From Dehalococcoidia bacterium (lineage in GTDB: Bacteria > Chloroflexota > Dehalococcoidia > Plut-88900), in the NCBI GenBank assembly GCA_012270635.1, contig JAAXHX010000113.1, positions 1 to 11,543 of the forward strand: 11,543 nt of DNA, given 5' to 3'. The notes beneath the pieces are model-generated. The model worked only from the letters and a program-made list of their open reading frames with translations. It did not search any database and had not been told where the DNA came from. Position 1 is the stretch's first letter, and each line of letters opens with the position of its first letter. Shown here piece after piece: positions 1 through 6,168 of the stretch. The position numbers and the translations under genes were made by a program.

Positions 1-561
1 CAAAAGGGCTCCGTCGACTTCGACGGCGAGCAGTACCACGCTCATATCAATGCCTCGGACGCGTTCCCCGACCTCCCGGTAATGGCCTCGGCGCTCAGGC
101 CCCGGTCCTTCCGGCTGTGCGGCGAGGAGGCGGACGGCGCAATCAGCTGGGTCTGCCCGTTGGCCTACCTGCGGGACTCAGCGCTGCCCGCCATGCGAGA
201 GGGCGCCGAAGCCGCCGCCCGCCCGACTCCCCCACTTATAGCGCACGCCGTGGTATCGGTCCACGAGGAATACGAAGAGGTCAAAGCCGCTGCCCTGAAG
301 GACATGGAGTACTACCCAACAGCCCCCTTCTACCAGCGGATGTTCGCCCTCGCCGGATATCCCGAAGCCGAGGAAACCCAGGGCTGGAGCGACCGGATGT
401 TGAAGGAGATAGTGATATCCGGCCCCGAGGACAAGGCGGCGCGAAGGCTGGAGAAGTTCTTCGACGCGGGCGCCGGGGAAGTCCTGGTATCCATAGTGGC
501 CGCGGGCCCCAACAAAGCGGCCTCGTGGGAGCGAACGGCCAGGCTGCTGGCGAGCCTCTAG
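1..561 (+). CDS. Luciferase-like (LLM class) flavin-dependent oxidoreductase, C-terminal part
   Basis: The frame is open from the first base of the window, so the N-terminus lies outside it; about 186 residues are visible. The segment PVMASALRPRSFRLCGEEADG matches the pattern of F420- or FMN-dependent luciferase-like enzymes, in which 'P-hydrophobic-x-A-A-L-x-P' is followed by 'R-L-x-G-E-x-A-D-G' in the barrel. Near the C-terminus, 'VISGPEDKAARRLEKFFDAGAGEVLVS' is the usual 'G-x-P-x-x-V/A-x-x-x-L' segment ahead of the last barrel strand and helix. Family members oxidise or reduce small organic substrates in the cytoplasm using F420 or FMN. Substrate and cofactor cannot be decided from this part. 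The gene ends convergently on the M24 gene, sharing the four bases CTAG as parts of both stop codons. The ATG at 82 is internal and not a real start. Confidence 0.85.
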   Translation, partial: QKGSVDFDGEQYHAHINASDAFPDLPVMASALRPRSFRLCGEEADGAISWVCPLAYLRDSALPAMREGAEAAARPTPPLIAHAVVSVHEEYEEVKAAALKDMEYYPTAPFYQRMFALAGYPEAEETQGWSDRMLKEIVISGPEDKAARRLEKFFDAGAGEVLVSIVAAGPNKAASWERTARLLASL

Positions 562-1736
562 TCGTCCCAGTAGGGCGTGTAGCCCGTGGTGGTCAGCTGC
601 TCCAGGCCGGTGGCCGTGACCTCGTACATGTCCTCCACCTTCACGACCACGGTCTCGCCGCCCACCTCCACCGAGGTCTCCGGCTCCAGGCAGATGACCA
701 TCCCCTCCTCCAGCTCCGCGTCCACGGCCATCATGTCGGGGCGGTAGATGATGGGGAGCTCGCAGGCCCGGAGCCCGACCCCATGGCCCAGGGAGTAGGG
801 CGTGGTAGGGTAGCCGGACTTTGCCAGCAAGTCGTTGACGGTGCGGTCCAGGTGGGATGCCCGGACACCGGGCCTGGCTTCGGCCTCTGTAGTCCGGTGG
901 GCCTCCATCAAGACCTTCCAGGCCTTCTGCACAGGCCCGGGGGGCTCGCCGACGAAACCCGTCCTGCACATATCCGAGCCGTACCCTCCCTTCACGTAGC
1001 ACCCCCAGTCGAAGGCCATGGTCGCGCCCGCCTGCAGCCTGCTTCCCCTGGGAAACCACCCGGCGGTCAGCTGGCTTTCTCCCTTTATGCACACGTTGTG
1101 GGTGATGAACTCCGCCCCCTGGGCCCGCATCGTCCCGTCGATAGCGGAAAGCACCTCGAAGTCTAGGGCGCCTTCGCGCATGGCCTCGAGGCCCGATTCC
1201 CCGCCCGCCGACGCGATTTCGGCGCTGGACCGGACCAGTCTGATCTCCTCCGGGTGCTTCACCTGTCGGGCCAGGGCCAGGGGCATGTAAGCGTCCAGAA
1301 ACATGGCCTCCGACATCATCTGCTTCATTCCATCCCAAAGCTGGAAGGGCATGGCGTCGACGCCCACCCGCCGGGCCCCGAGGCTTCGCAGCTTGCGGGA
1401 AAGGATGTCGACCCAGATCTCGGCCTGGGTTATGCTGGACACCCAGGAGGGCGTAGGCACGTACTCCGTGATCCAGGGCAGGGCCGGCATGGGCTTGTCG
1501 ACGACGCGGTCCACGTAGGGGATGTACAGGGAGGCTTCGCCCTCCGGCGTCACGATAGCTGCAAACCAGTCGTATGCTTCGCAGATGAGGTAGACGCCGA
1601 AGTCGGTGGCGTAGCGGATGTTGTCGTGACCCATCAGGACTAGGGCGTCGACGTTGGCGTCCCTCATCACCTGGGCGACCCTGTCGGTCCGGTGCTTTCG
1701 GAGCCCGTCCCAATCGATTTCCGGGTAAGAGTACAT
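558..1736 (-). CDS. M24 family metallopeptidase (Xaa-Pro aminopeptidase / creatinase-like)
   Basis: This 392-residue protein has the two-domain layout of M24 peptidases: an N-terminal creatinase-type domain (about 1-155) and a C-terminal pita-bread catalytic domain. All five expected metal ligands are visible: D243 (FDWG), D255 (GYGSDMCRTG), H318 (SLGHGVGL), E351 (CLEPET) and E369 (VKVEDMYEVT). The linker 'RQVKHPEEIRLVRSSAEI' is also typical. Family members cleave Xaa-Pro bonds, or hydrolyse creatine-like or other small C-N substrates; the exact substrate is not evident. The start is the ATG at 1736, because a strong Shine-Dalgarno (GGGAGGTGAG) ends just before it. The frame stays open to 2462, but that extension runs under the dipeptidase gene and is a GC-driven artefact. 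The gene diverges from the dipeptidase at 1878, which may indicate a shared role in peptide or amide use. Confidence 0.92.
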   Translation of the reverse strand: MYSYPEIDWDGLRKHRTDRVAQVMRDANVDALVLMGHDNIRYATDFGVYLICEAYDWFAAIVTPEGEASLYIPYVDRVVDKPMPALPWITEYVPTPSWVSSITQAEIWVDILSRKLRSLGARRVGVDAMPFQLWDGMKQMMSEAMFLDAYMPLALARQVKHPEEIRLVRSSAEIASAGGESGLEAMREGALDFEVLSAIDGTMRAQGAEFITHNVCIKGESQLTAGWFPRGSRLQAGATMAFDWGCYVKGGYGSDMCRTGFVGEPPGPVQKAWKVLMEAHRTTEAEARPGVRASHLDRTVNDLLAKSGYPTTPYSLGHGVGLRACELPIIYRPDMMAVDAELEEGMVICLEPETSVEVGGETVVVKVEDMYEVTATGLEQLTTTGYTPYWDD

Positions 1737-1785
1737 GCTCACCTCCCGTCGGGGGGTCTGTCGTACTTCGGGTCTTAGTACCGCT

Positions 1786-1791
1786 ATTCTA
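1786..1791 (-). promoter_or_regulatory. Candidate -10 box for the M24 gene
   Basis: The minus strand reads TAGAAT (5 of 6 to TATAAT) about 50 bases upstream of the ATG at 1736, in a short AT-rich patch within a GC-rich divergent spacer. No convincing -35 box lies at 16-18 bp, so this is only a plausible promoter. Confidence 0.35.
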
Positions 1792-1824
1792 TGGCTTTTC
1801 ATAGGCGAGGGGCTAGGCGCACAG

Positions 1825-1833
1825 TGATAAAAT
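1825..1833 (+). promoter_or_regulatory. Candidate extended -10 promoter for the M19 gene
   Basis: TGATAAAAT fits the extended -10 pattern TGn-TATAAT with one mismatch in the hexamer. It lies 44 bases upstream of the TTG start at 1878. No -35 hexamer is evident, which is acceptable for extended -10 promoters. Confidence 0.4.
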
Positions 1834-1877
1834 AACCCCCGAGACCCCCGAAACCCCGACCGCGAAGGAGCGCCCAA

Positions 1878-2882
1878 TTGAGCATCGAAGAACGGGCCGA
1901 GAGCATCTACCGGGACGCCATCGCCATCGACGGGCTGAACATCAGCAACTGGGAGAGCCCGGCGGTATACCGGAGCCTGAGCAACGGCAACCTCACGGCC
2001 ATCAACGCCACCATCGCCGTATGGGAGGGCTTCGAGGAGACGATGGACCACGTGGCAGGCTGGAAGCGCCGCTTCCGGGAGATGCCCGACACCCTCTCTC
2101 AAGTCCGGTCGGTGGACGACATCTACAAGGCCAAGGAAGACGGGACGGTGGGGATAATCCTCGGGTTTCAGAACGCCTCGCCCATCGAGAACAAGCTGGA
2201 CAGGCTGGAGCTTTTCCACGACCTGGGGGTCAGGGTAATCCAGGTGACGTACAACGAAAGGAACCTGCTCGGCAACGGCTGCTGGGAGCGCACCGACGAG
2301 GGACTGAGCCTCTTCGGGCAGGATGCGGTGAGGGAGATGAACCGGTTGGGCATACTCATCGACCTCTCCCACGTCGGGGACCGGACCACGCTGGAGACGG
2401 CGGACCTGTCGGACAAACCCGTCTCGGCCACCCACGCCAACGCCCGCTCCTTCTTCGAGCATGTGCGCAACAAGACCGACGACGCCCTCAGGCTTATCGC
2501 CGAGAAGGGCGGGGTTATCGGGGCCAACGCCTTTCCGCCCTTCCTGCCCAAGAGCTTCGAGTCCACCCTATCGGACTACGTGGATGCAATAGACGACCTG
2601 GTGGACAGGGTCGGGATCGATCACGTGGCCATCGGCACCGACTACACCCAGGACCAGTCCAACTCCTTCTTCGACTGGCTATTCTCACAGCAGGGCACAA
2701 AGATCAGGCCTCGCCCCGTGCCCTATCCCTCCCCCCTCCTCCACCCCAAGGGCATGGAGACCCCGGACCGCTTTTCCAACATCGCTGTGGAGCTGCTGAA
2801 CCGGGGTTATGGCGAAGAAGACGTCAGGAAGATCCTGGGTGGGAATTGGGTGCGGCTGCTGCGGGAAGTCTGGGCAGACTAG
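1878..2882 (+). CDS. M19 (renal/membrane dipeptidase) family protein with altered metal site
   Basis: The 334-residue product aligns over its length with M19 dipeptidases: 'LGVRVIQVTYNERNLLGNGCWERTDEGLSLFG', 'REMNRLGILIDLSHVG' (H165), 'PVSATHANARSFFEHVRNKTDD' (H186), 'HVAIGTDYT' (D255) and the C-terminal 'ILGGNWVRLLREVW'. Classical M19 enzymes begin with a DGHND motif giving two zinc ligands and have a bridging Glu in an IEGG-like motif. Here these read DGLN (18-21) and GFQN (96-99), so three first-shell ligands appear to be missing while both second-site histidines remain. I recall a bacterial M19 subfamily with this DGLxxSNW/GFQN signature, usually annotated simply as membrane dipeptidase. 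No signal peptide is visible, so it is likely cytoplasmic. The start is a TTG preceded by GAAGGAG seven bases upstream. Fold assignment is secure; dipeptidase activity is uncertain. Confidence 0.85.
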   Translation: MSIEERAESIYRDAIAIDGLNISNWESPAVYRSLSNGNLTAINATIAVWEGFEETMDHVAGWKRRFREMPDTLSQVRSVDDIYKAKEDGTVGIILGFQNASPIENKLDRLELFHDLGVRVIQVTYNERNLLGNGCWERTDEGLSLFGQDAVREMNRLGILIDLSHVGDRTTLETADLSDKPVSATHANARSFFEHVRNKTDDALRLIAEKGGVIGANAFPPFLPKSFESTLSDYVDAIDDLVDRVGIDHVAIGTDYTQDQSNSFFDWLFSQQGTKIRPRPVPYPSPLLHPKGMETPDRFSNIAVELLNRGYGEEDVRKILGGNWVRLLREVWAD

Positions 2883-2884
2883 CG

Positions 2885-2890
2885 TATACT
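2885..2890 (+). promoter_or_regulatory. Candidate -10 box downstream of the M19 gene
   Basis: TATACT (5 of 6 to TATAAT) begins two bases after the M19 stop codon. It could initiate a 150-base leader for the MFS gene. No good -35 box is seen, and the rest of the spacer to 3047 is GC-rich with scattered short CCGG repeats and no recognisable riboswitch. Confidence 0.25.
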
Positions 2891-3047
2891 TGGCGGGGCA
2901 GCGTCGGGCGGGCCGATGGGCCGGCGGACGCGGGCCGCGGAGGGGAAGCAGGCCATTAAGATGTGACGCTCGCCGACCCCGGCACAGGCGGCAAGCCGGT
3001 CGGACACCGGCAGACAATCCGGCAACATATCTCTCAGGCAGTCCCCC

Positions 3048-4277
3048 TTGAACCAAAATCCTCCACCCACCGGGCGGCGCAGGCTCGTCATCGGGTCCCT
3101 GACCTCGGGCCACGCCATCAGCATCTCCTCCATCCTCACCATCGGGCTGCTGCTGCCCGACATCACCGCCGACCTGGACCTTTCGCCCCTGGATCAGGGA
3201 CTGGTCGGGGCCTCGGCTACCCTGGCAGTGCTCTTCCTCACCATACCCTCGGCCTGGATTTCGTCCCGCTACCGGCCCTGGAGGGTTGCGAGCCTGGGGT
3301 TGATCGTAATTTCGGGGTTCGCTTTCCTGCATGGCTGGGCCCCGGGGCTCGGCTTGCTGCTTCTGGGAAGGCTCGGCATGGCCATAGCCTACGCGCAGAC
3401 GGAGGCCGCCACAGCATTGCTGGTCCAGCAGTGGTCGACCCGCAGGCAGGTGGCCCCGACCAACGGCATGATGATCTCCGGCGGCGACGTCGTCATCGGG
3501 ATCGCATTCCTGTTGACGCCCTTCCTGATCGACTGGCTAGACGGCTGGCGGAACGTAATGTACATGTGGGCGGGCCTGAGTCTACTCAGCGCCGTCACCT
3601 GGATGGTCCTGGGAGGCGAGCGTCAGACCCCCGAATACGTGGAGCGCCTAGGGTCCCAGCAGGGAAGCCCCTTGTCGGGCATCATCAAGTACAAGGAGTT
3701 GTGGCTCCTGGGAATCGGCATGGCGGGAGGCGTGGCCCTGGAGAACGCCTTCACCGTGTTCTGGCCCACGTTTGCCCAACAGGAGATGTCGGTCGACCCC
3801 AGGATAGTCGGGATAAGCATGGCGTTGTACATGTTTGCCGCAGCCCCCGCCGAGCTGTTCGTCGTATCCCTCTCCTTCTTACAGACCAGGCAGCTGACCG
3901 TTATGGCTGTGACCGGCGTGGTGACCATGGGCGCTCACATGGCCCTGCTGTTCACCGGTTCAGAGGTGCTCGTATGCCTCATCAACGTAGGCCGCGGGCT
4001 CTCGATTTGCTACTTCCCGGTCATCGTCACCATGGTCTACCAGCTCCCCGGGATACGACCTCGAGAAGTGGCGATAGGACTGGCTTTCATCTACACGCTG
4101 ATGAATGCGGGCGCCTCCTTGGGGCCGCTGCTGGTCGGGGGTCTGTTCGAGGCGACGGGCGACCTGCAGGCATCGCTGTTCGTGACGACCTTTCTCTCCC
4201 TGACCCTGGTGGTGTCGGCGCTGCTCCTCGGGCGGAGGATGGGCGAACGGGTCAGCGAGGAGTCCGCACCGGCGTAG
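3048..4277 (+). CDS. Major facilitator superfamily (MFS) transporter
   Basis: The 409-residue product consists almost entirely of hydrophobic segments separated by short charged loops, with a longer charged loop around residues 185-215 that fits the central loop between two six-helix bundles. Length and pattern match 12-helix MFS carriers of the inner membrane. The first helix starts near residue 14 after the basic stretch GRRR, giving a cytoplasmic N-terminus. The segment after helix 2, 'SAWISSRYRPWRVASLG', sits where MFS motif A is found but is a weak match. The start is a TTG; no ATG or GTG lies close enough upstream of helix 1, and a stop at 2964 limits the frame. The ribosome-binding site is poor (AGG nine bases upstream). 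Substrate is unknown; neighbouring peptidase-like genes suggest an organic amide, peptide or carboxylate. Confidence 0.85.
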   Translation: MNQNPPPTGRRRLVIGSLTSGHAISISSILTIGLLLPDITADLDLSPLDQGLVGASATLAVLFLTIPSAWISSRYRPWRVASLGLIVISGFAFLHGWAPGLGLLLLGRLGMAIAYAQTEAATALLVQQWSTRRQVAPTNGMMISGGDVVIGIAFLLTPFLIDWLDGWRNVMYMWAGLSLLSAVTWMVLGGERQTPEYVERLGSQQGSPLSGIIKYKELWLLGIGMAGGVALENAFTVFWPTFAQQEMSVDPRIVGISMALYMFAAAPAELFVVSLSFLQTRQLTVMAVTGVVTMGAHMALLFTGSEVLVCLINVGRGLSICYFPVIVTMVYQLPGIRPREVAIGLAFIYTLMNAGASLGPLLVGGLFEATGDLQASLFVTTFLSLTLVVSALLLGRRMGERVSEESAPA

Positions 4278-4305
4278 ACGGGCCGGGGCAGCCGGGACCC
4301 GGGCG

Positions 4306-4314
4306 TGCTATAGT
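4306..4314 (+). promoter_or_regulatory. Candidate extended -10 promoter for the CoA-binding gene
   Basis: TGCTATAGT is an extended -10 element (TGn plus TATAGT, 5 of 6), 42 bases upstream of the ATG at 4357 in the gap after the MFS gene. No -35 hexamer is visible. Confidence 0.45.
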
Positions 4315-4356
4315 CATTCCTCAGACCTCGTGAATTCCCGTATGCGGAGACATGCC

Positions 4357-4755
4357 ATGAACGAAATCGACAAAATATTGGAAATCTCCAAGAGCGTTGC
4401 CGTGGTGGGCCTGTCACCCCGCTCGGAGCGGGACAGCCACGGCGTAGCCGGATACCTTCAGCAACAGGGGTACAGGATCATCCCGGTCAATCCCTCGGCC
4501 TCGGAAATTCTGGGAGAAAAGTGCTACCCGGACCTCGCATCGGTCCCGGGCCCCGTGGATGCCGTCGACATCTTCCGCCGCTCGGAGGAGGTGCCGGCCA
4601 TAATCGCCGATGCCATCAAAATCGGGGCGCGGGCGGTGTGGATGCAGAAGGGCGTGGTGAGCGAAGAAGGGGCATCGGCGGCAAGGGAGGCGGGCCTCAT
4701 GGTGGTCATGGACGAGTGCATGGAGTGCGAGGTCCGGGCCCGGGTGGGGGGTTAG
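4357..4755 (+). CDS. CoA-binding domain protein (YccU-like)
   Basis: The 132-residue single-domain protein has the Rossmann-type CoA-binding fold of the YccU family. 'SVAVVGLSPRSERDSHGVAGYL' (13-34) forms the first strand and nucleotide-binding loop, followed by 'GYRIIPVNP', 'DAVDIFRRSEEVPAIIADAI', 'GARAVWMQKGV' and the terminal 'GLMVVMDECMECE'. Family members bind coenzyme A; their physiological role is poorly defined. The ATG at 4357 is chosen because GGAG lies seven bases upstream; a GTG at 4330 in the same frame has no such site. The last 75 coding bases are duplicated about 1 kb downstream (5683-5757), where the copy is frameshifted. The junction with low-GC DNA therefore falls exactly at this gene's 3' end, and the present C-terminus may have been supplied by the incoming DNA. 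Confidence 0.85.
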   Translation: MNEIDKILEISKSVAVVGLSPRSERDSHGVAGYLQQQGYRIIPVNPSASEILGEKCYPDLASVPGPVDAVDIFRRSEEVPAIIADAIKIGARAVWMQKGVVSEEGASAAREAGLMVVMDECMECEVRARVGG

Positions 4756-4760
4756 GGGGA
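4680..4760 (+). repeat. Direct repeat copy A (3' end of the CoA-binding gene)
   Basis: This 81-base segment matches 5683-5762 with seven substitutions and one missing base (73 of 80 aligned bases identical). It covers the last 25 codons, the stop codon and five bases beyond. Similarity ends abruptly on both sides. Four of the seven differences are synonymous in the gene's frame, so much of the divergence arose while both versions were coding. This fits one copy having come from a related allele. Confidence 0.9.
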
Positions 4761-4771
4761 CCAGATGACAA

Positions 4772-4784
4772 GTAGCCTGGCTAC
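4772..4784. promoter_or_regulatory. 13-bp palindrome upstream of the membrane protein gene
   Basis: GTAGCC-T-GGCTAC is a perfect inverted repeat with a single central base. It ends four bases before the GGAGG ribosome-binding site of the gene at 4799. It could be an operator for a dimeric regulator, or a short RNA hairpin near the start codon. No matching regulator is in the window. Confidence 0.35.
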
Positions 4785-4798
4785 ATGCGGAGGTAACA

Positions 4799-5455
4799 GT
4801 GCAACTTTGGCCAAAAAGTCAGACTAGGCGAGCTCTGGCGGTCGCCGCACTGATTCTGACCGCAGTTGCAGTGGTATCTGTGATATTCCTTGCCAACTGG
4901 TCAGATAGGAGCACGCTTCAAGAGTGGGCTAACATTGTCCAGTCGATAGTGGTTGTTCTTGCAATCATTGTCGGCGGCATTTTCGCTCTGTTCAAATTAC
5001 AGGCATTCAGAGATTTTGATCCTCACTTAACCATCACCCACAAGGTTACTCATCGACCGATAGGTGACAGTTACGTACATATCGACATAACTGCAAAGCT
5101 ACTTAATAGTTCAAAGGTTCAAGTGGAAATTCGTGAAGGATTCTTTTCATTGCAACGCATTTCTCCCACGACGGACACAGAGATAGAAGGTTTGTTTGAG
5201 GAGATGGTAGTTAGAAAAGAAAAGAGAAGTTTACAATGGCCGACTCTGTACGAATTACGTAGTGATTGGGACAAGGGAGAATTGACGGTGGAACCAGGGG
5301 AGTCACATTATGAAAGCACAGAATTCATCGTATCAAGTGATATCGAATCCGTTATAATGTACACGTACTTCTCGAATCCTAGGTTTCCACTGTCGTCGGC
5401 GACGCCCAAAGGCTGGGCAGCAAGTACGGTATATGACATATCGCAGAACAACTAG
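4799..5455 (+). CDS. Hypothetical two-helix membrane protein, low GC
   Basis: I do not recognise this 218-residue family. A basic N-terminus (QTRR) precedes two hydrophobic helices at about 12-33 and 46-66, joined by a short loop. By the positive-inside rule both termini are cytoplasmic. Residues 75-218 are predicted soluble and strand-rich, with alternating segments such as 'HLTITHKVT', 'YVHIDITAKLLN', 'VQVEIREGFFSLQRI' and 'HYESTEFIVSSDIESVIMYTYF', suggesting a beta-sandwich. The start is a GTG with GGAGG five bases upstream, a good translation signal. Base composition and codon use are far more AT-rich than in flanking genes, and the gene sits between direct repeats, so recent transfer is likely. 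The 45-residue gene begins 24 bases after its stop and is probably co-transcribed. A role in defence, stress or signalling would be a guess. Confidence 0.75.
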   Translation: MQLWPKSQTRRALAVAALILTAVAVVSVIFLANWSDRSTLQEWANIVQSIVVVLAIIVGGIFALFKLQAFRDFDPHLTITHKVTHRPIGDSYVHIDITAKLLNSSKVQVEIREGFFSLQRISPTTDTEIEGLFEEMVVRKEKRSLQWPTLYELRSDWDKGELTVEPGESHYESTEFIVSSDIESVIMYTYFSNPRFPLSSATPKGWAASTVYDISQNN

Positions 5456-5479
5456 TCCTAATGGTTGTGGGGAGGCGTT

Positions 5480-5617
5480 ATGACATCTAACGATAAATCT
5501 TCGAATGAGGAAAGCACCCCTATCGTAGCGATTAAGGGGACTGGACCCAAAGAAAGGCCTCCAGTGCCAGCAGACCTGCTTAAGCCTCCCGGCGCGAAGC
5601 CCGGCAAGAAAACTTAG
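5480..5617 (+). CDS. Small hypothetical protein, 45 residues
   Basis: The ATG is preceded by GGAGG four bases upstream, and the frame closes at a TAG at 5615. The 45-residue product has a polar N-terminus (MTSNDKSSNEEST), a short hydrophobic patch (PIVAIKG) and a proline-, lysine- and glycine-rich tail (ERPPVPADLLKPPGAKPGKK). It has no membrane helix or signal peptide and is likely disordered. It follows the two-helix membrane protein by 24 bases on the same strand and shares its lower GC content, so the two look like one transcription unit within the inserted segment. The strong ribosome-binding site is the main support that it is real; I know of no family assignment. Confidence 0.55.
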   Translation: MTSNDKSSNEESTPIVAIKGTGPKERPPVPADLLKPPGAKPGKKT

Positions 5618-5628
5618 TTGTGAGCGTG

Positions 5629-5685
5629 GCCAGCAACCTAACTTCGAAATGGGACTGACAGTCTGTGACATAGGTTGTACGTGGC
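5629..5685. repeat. Imperfect inverted repeat at the right edge of the inserted segment
   Basis: GCCA-g-CAACCTA (5629-5640) pairs with TAGGTTG-tacg-TGGC (5671-5685), giving 7 + 4 base pairs separated by an asymmetric bulge. The inner part holds a second small palindrome, GACT-gac-AGTC (5653-5663). The outer arm ends at the first bases of repeat copy B (5683). There is no following T-run, so it is a poor intrinsic terminator. It could be a recombination end, a folded single-strand substrate, or a structured 3' untranslated region. Confidence 0.5.
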
Positions 5686-5762
5686 AAGGGCGGCGGGCCT
5701 CATGGTAGTCATGGACGAATGCATAGAGTGCGAGGTACGGGCTCGGGCGGGGGTTAGGGGGA
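5683..5762 (+). pseudogene. Direct repeat copy B: displaced 3' fragment of a CoA-binding gene
   Basis: This fragment repeats the last 25 codons of the CoA-binding gene at 4357. It encodes ARAAGLMVVMDECIECEVRA, with Glu-to-Ala, Met-to-Ile and Val-to-Ala changes relative to the intact copy. One G is missing from the G-run before the stop, so the original stop is out of frame. It has no upstream gene body, start codon or ribosome-binding site. Under an integration model this is the original host 3' end pushed downstream, or equally an element-borne end. Confidence 0.8.
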
Positions 5763-5773
5763 GTTGCTCGCCT

Positions 5774-5792
5774 AGTCGGAGTTATGCCGACT
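5774..5792 (-). terminator. Hairpin over the vapC stop codon
   Basis: AGTCGG and CCGACT form a 6-bp stem around a 7-base loop that contains the vapC stop codon (5782-5784). No T-run follows on the minus strand, so an intrinsic terminator is only weakly supported; it may instead protect the mRNA 3' end. Confidence 0.3.
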
Positions 5793-6168
5793 CTATATCG
5801 GTGAGAGCGAAATCGGAGCCTTTGAACAACAGGGGTTCCCGTGTGGTCTCCGCCAGCGCGTAGGCGAAGCAGTCACCGAAGTTCAGGCCTGCCGGATGGT
5901 TGCCCTTGCCGAATCGCCGCCAGGCCCGGCGTGCGGCCTGCGCTTTCTCAAGGGTGACCGGGACTAGTTCTATTGGCCCTCTTTCCAACAAGACGTCCAG
6001 TTGATACCCGCCCATCACACCGCTACGGCTTTCGACAACTATGGTCGCCTCCAATAGGCTGGCGGTCGACATGCGACAGCGCGGAGCTTGCGCTATTGCC
6101 GTTTCATAGCGCTTGGCGTCCGGCTCTCCGAACAGGATGGCCAAGACCGCCGATGTATCGACTATCAC
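5782..6168 (-). CDS. vapC: VapC-type PIN-domain ribonuclease toxin
   Basis: The 128-residue product is a complete PIN domain. MIVDTSAVLAILFGE carries the first acidic residue, D4. 'TASLLEATIV' carries E40. 'HPAGLNFGDCFAYALA' carries D99 in the diagnostic GDC-x-AYALA motif. 'PLLFKGSDFALTDI' carries D119, or possibly D124, near the end. These residues coordinate Mg2+ for RNA cleavage in VapC toxins, which usually cut tRNA or rRNA and stop translation. The gene overlaps the upstream antitoxin gene by 4 bp (ATGA type), so translation is coupled. Its stop lies 20 bases from the displaced CoA-binding fragment. Being next to the insertion junction suggests the pair is accessory, but its composition is closer to the host than that of the low-GC cargo. 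Confidence 0.93.
   Translation of the reverse strand: MIVDTSAVLAILFGEPDAKRYETAIAQAPRCRMSTASLLEATIVVESRSGVMGGYQLDVLLERGPIELVPVTLEKAQAARRAWRRFGKGNHPAGLNFGDCFAYALAETTREPLLFKGSDFALTDIESA

Larger units (their letters stand above)
4756..5682 (+). mobile_element. Candidate small integrated element (cargo between direct repeats)
   Basis: About 0.93 kb between the two repeat copies differs sharply in composition: hand counts over 60-base stretches give 35% GC at 5101-5160 and 43% at 5221-5280, against 70% at 4621-4680 in the adjacent gene. It holds two genes (4799-5455 and 5480-5617) and an imperfect inverted repeat at its right edge. Insertion at a gene's 3' end, with the end duplicated, is typical of site-specific integration or of non-autonomous elements mobilised in trans. 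No integrase or transposase is present, and no short target-site duplication was identified. A recombination event with a related strain carrying this locus is an alternative. Confidence 0.55.

Noticed and set aside
117..1166. A 349-residue plus-strand frame across the oxidoreductase/M24 junction
   Set aside because: Low-complexity Arg/Gly/Pro translation with no domain; it runs over two clearly coding frames.
178..1713. A 511-residue minus-strand frame antisense to the oxidoreductase and shifted against the M24 gene
   Set aside because: Its translation is Arg/Gly/Pro-rich with no family motifs, a shadow of high-GC third positions; the M24 frame has full catalytic motifs.
1737..2462. An N-terminal extension of the M24 protein up to 2462
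   Set aside because: The extension runs antisense through the M19 coding region; the ATG at 1736 has a strong Shine-Dalgarno and begins the conserved domain.
2883..3047. A riboswitch or small RNA in the 165-base spacer before the MFS gene
   Set aside because: Only short GC-rich repeats (CCGG units) were seen; no known riboswitch core or stable terminator hairpin with a T-run was recognised.
2963..4333. A 456-residue plus-strand frame over the MFS gene
   Set aside because: It lacks hydrophobic segments and family motifs; the frame from 3048 encodes a clear multi-helix transporter.
5636..5680. An integron attC site (ACCTAAC ... GTTGTAC)
   Set aside because: The left half fits RYYYAAC, but the right half breaks GTTRRRY and is not complementary to the left half in the needed register; no integrase or second attC was seen.
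5675..5863. A 62-residue plus-strand gene containing GLMVVMDECIECE
   Set aside because: It is the displaced 3' fragment of the CoA-binding gene read through a frameshift into the antisense of vapC; no start or ribosome-binding site supports it.
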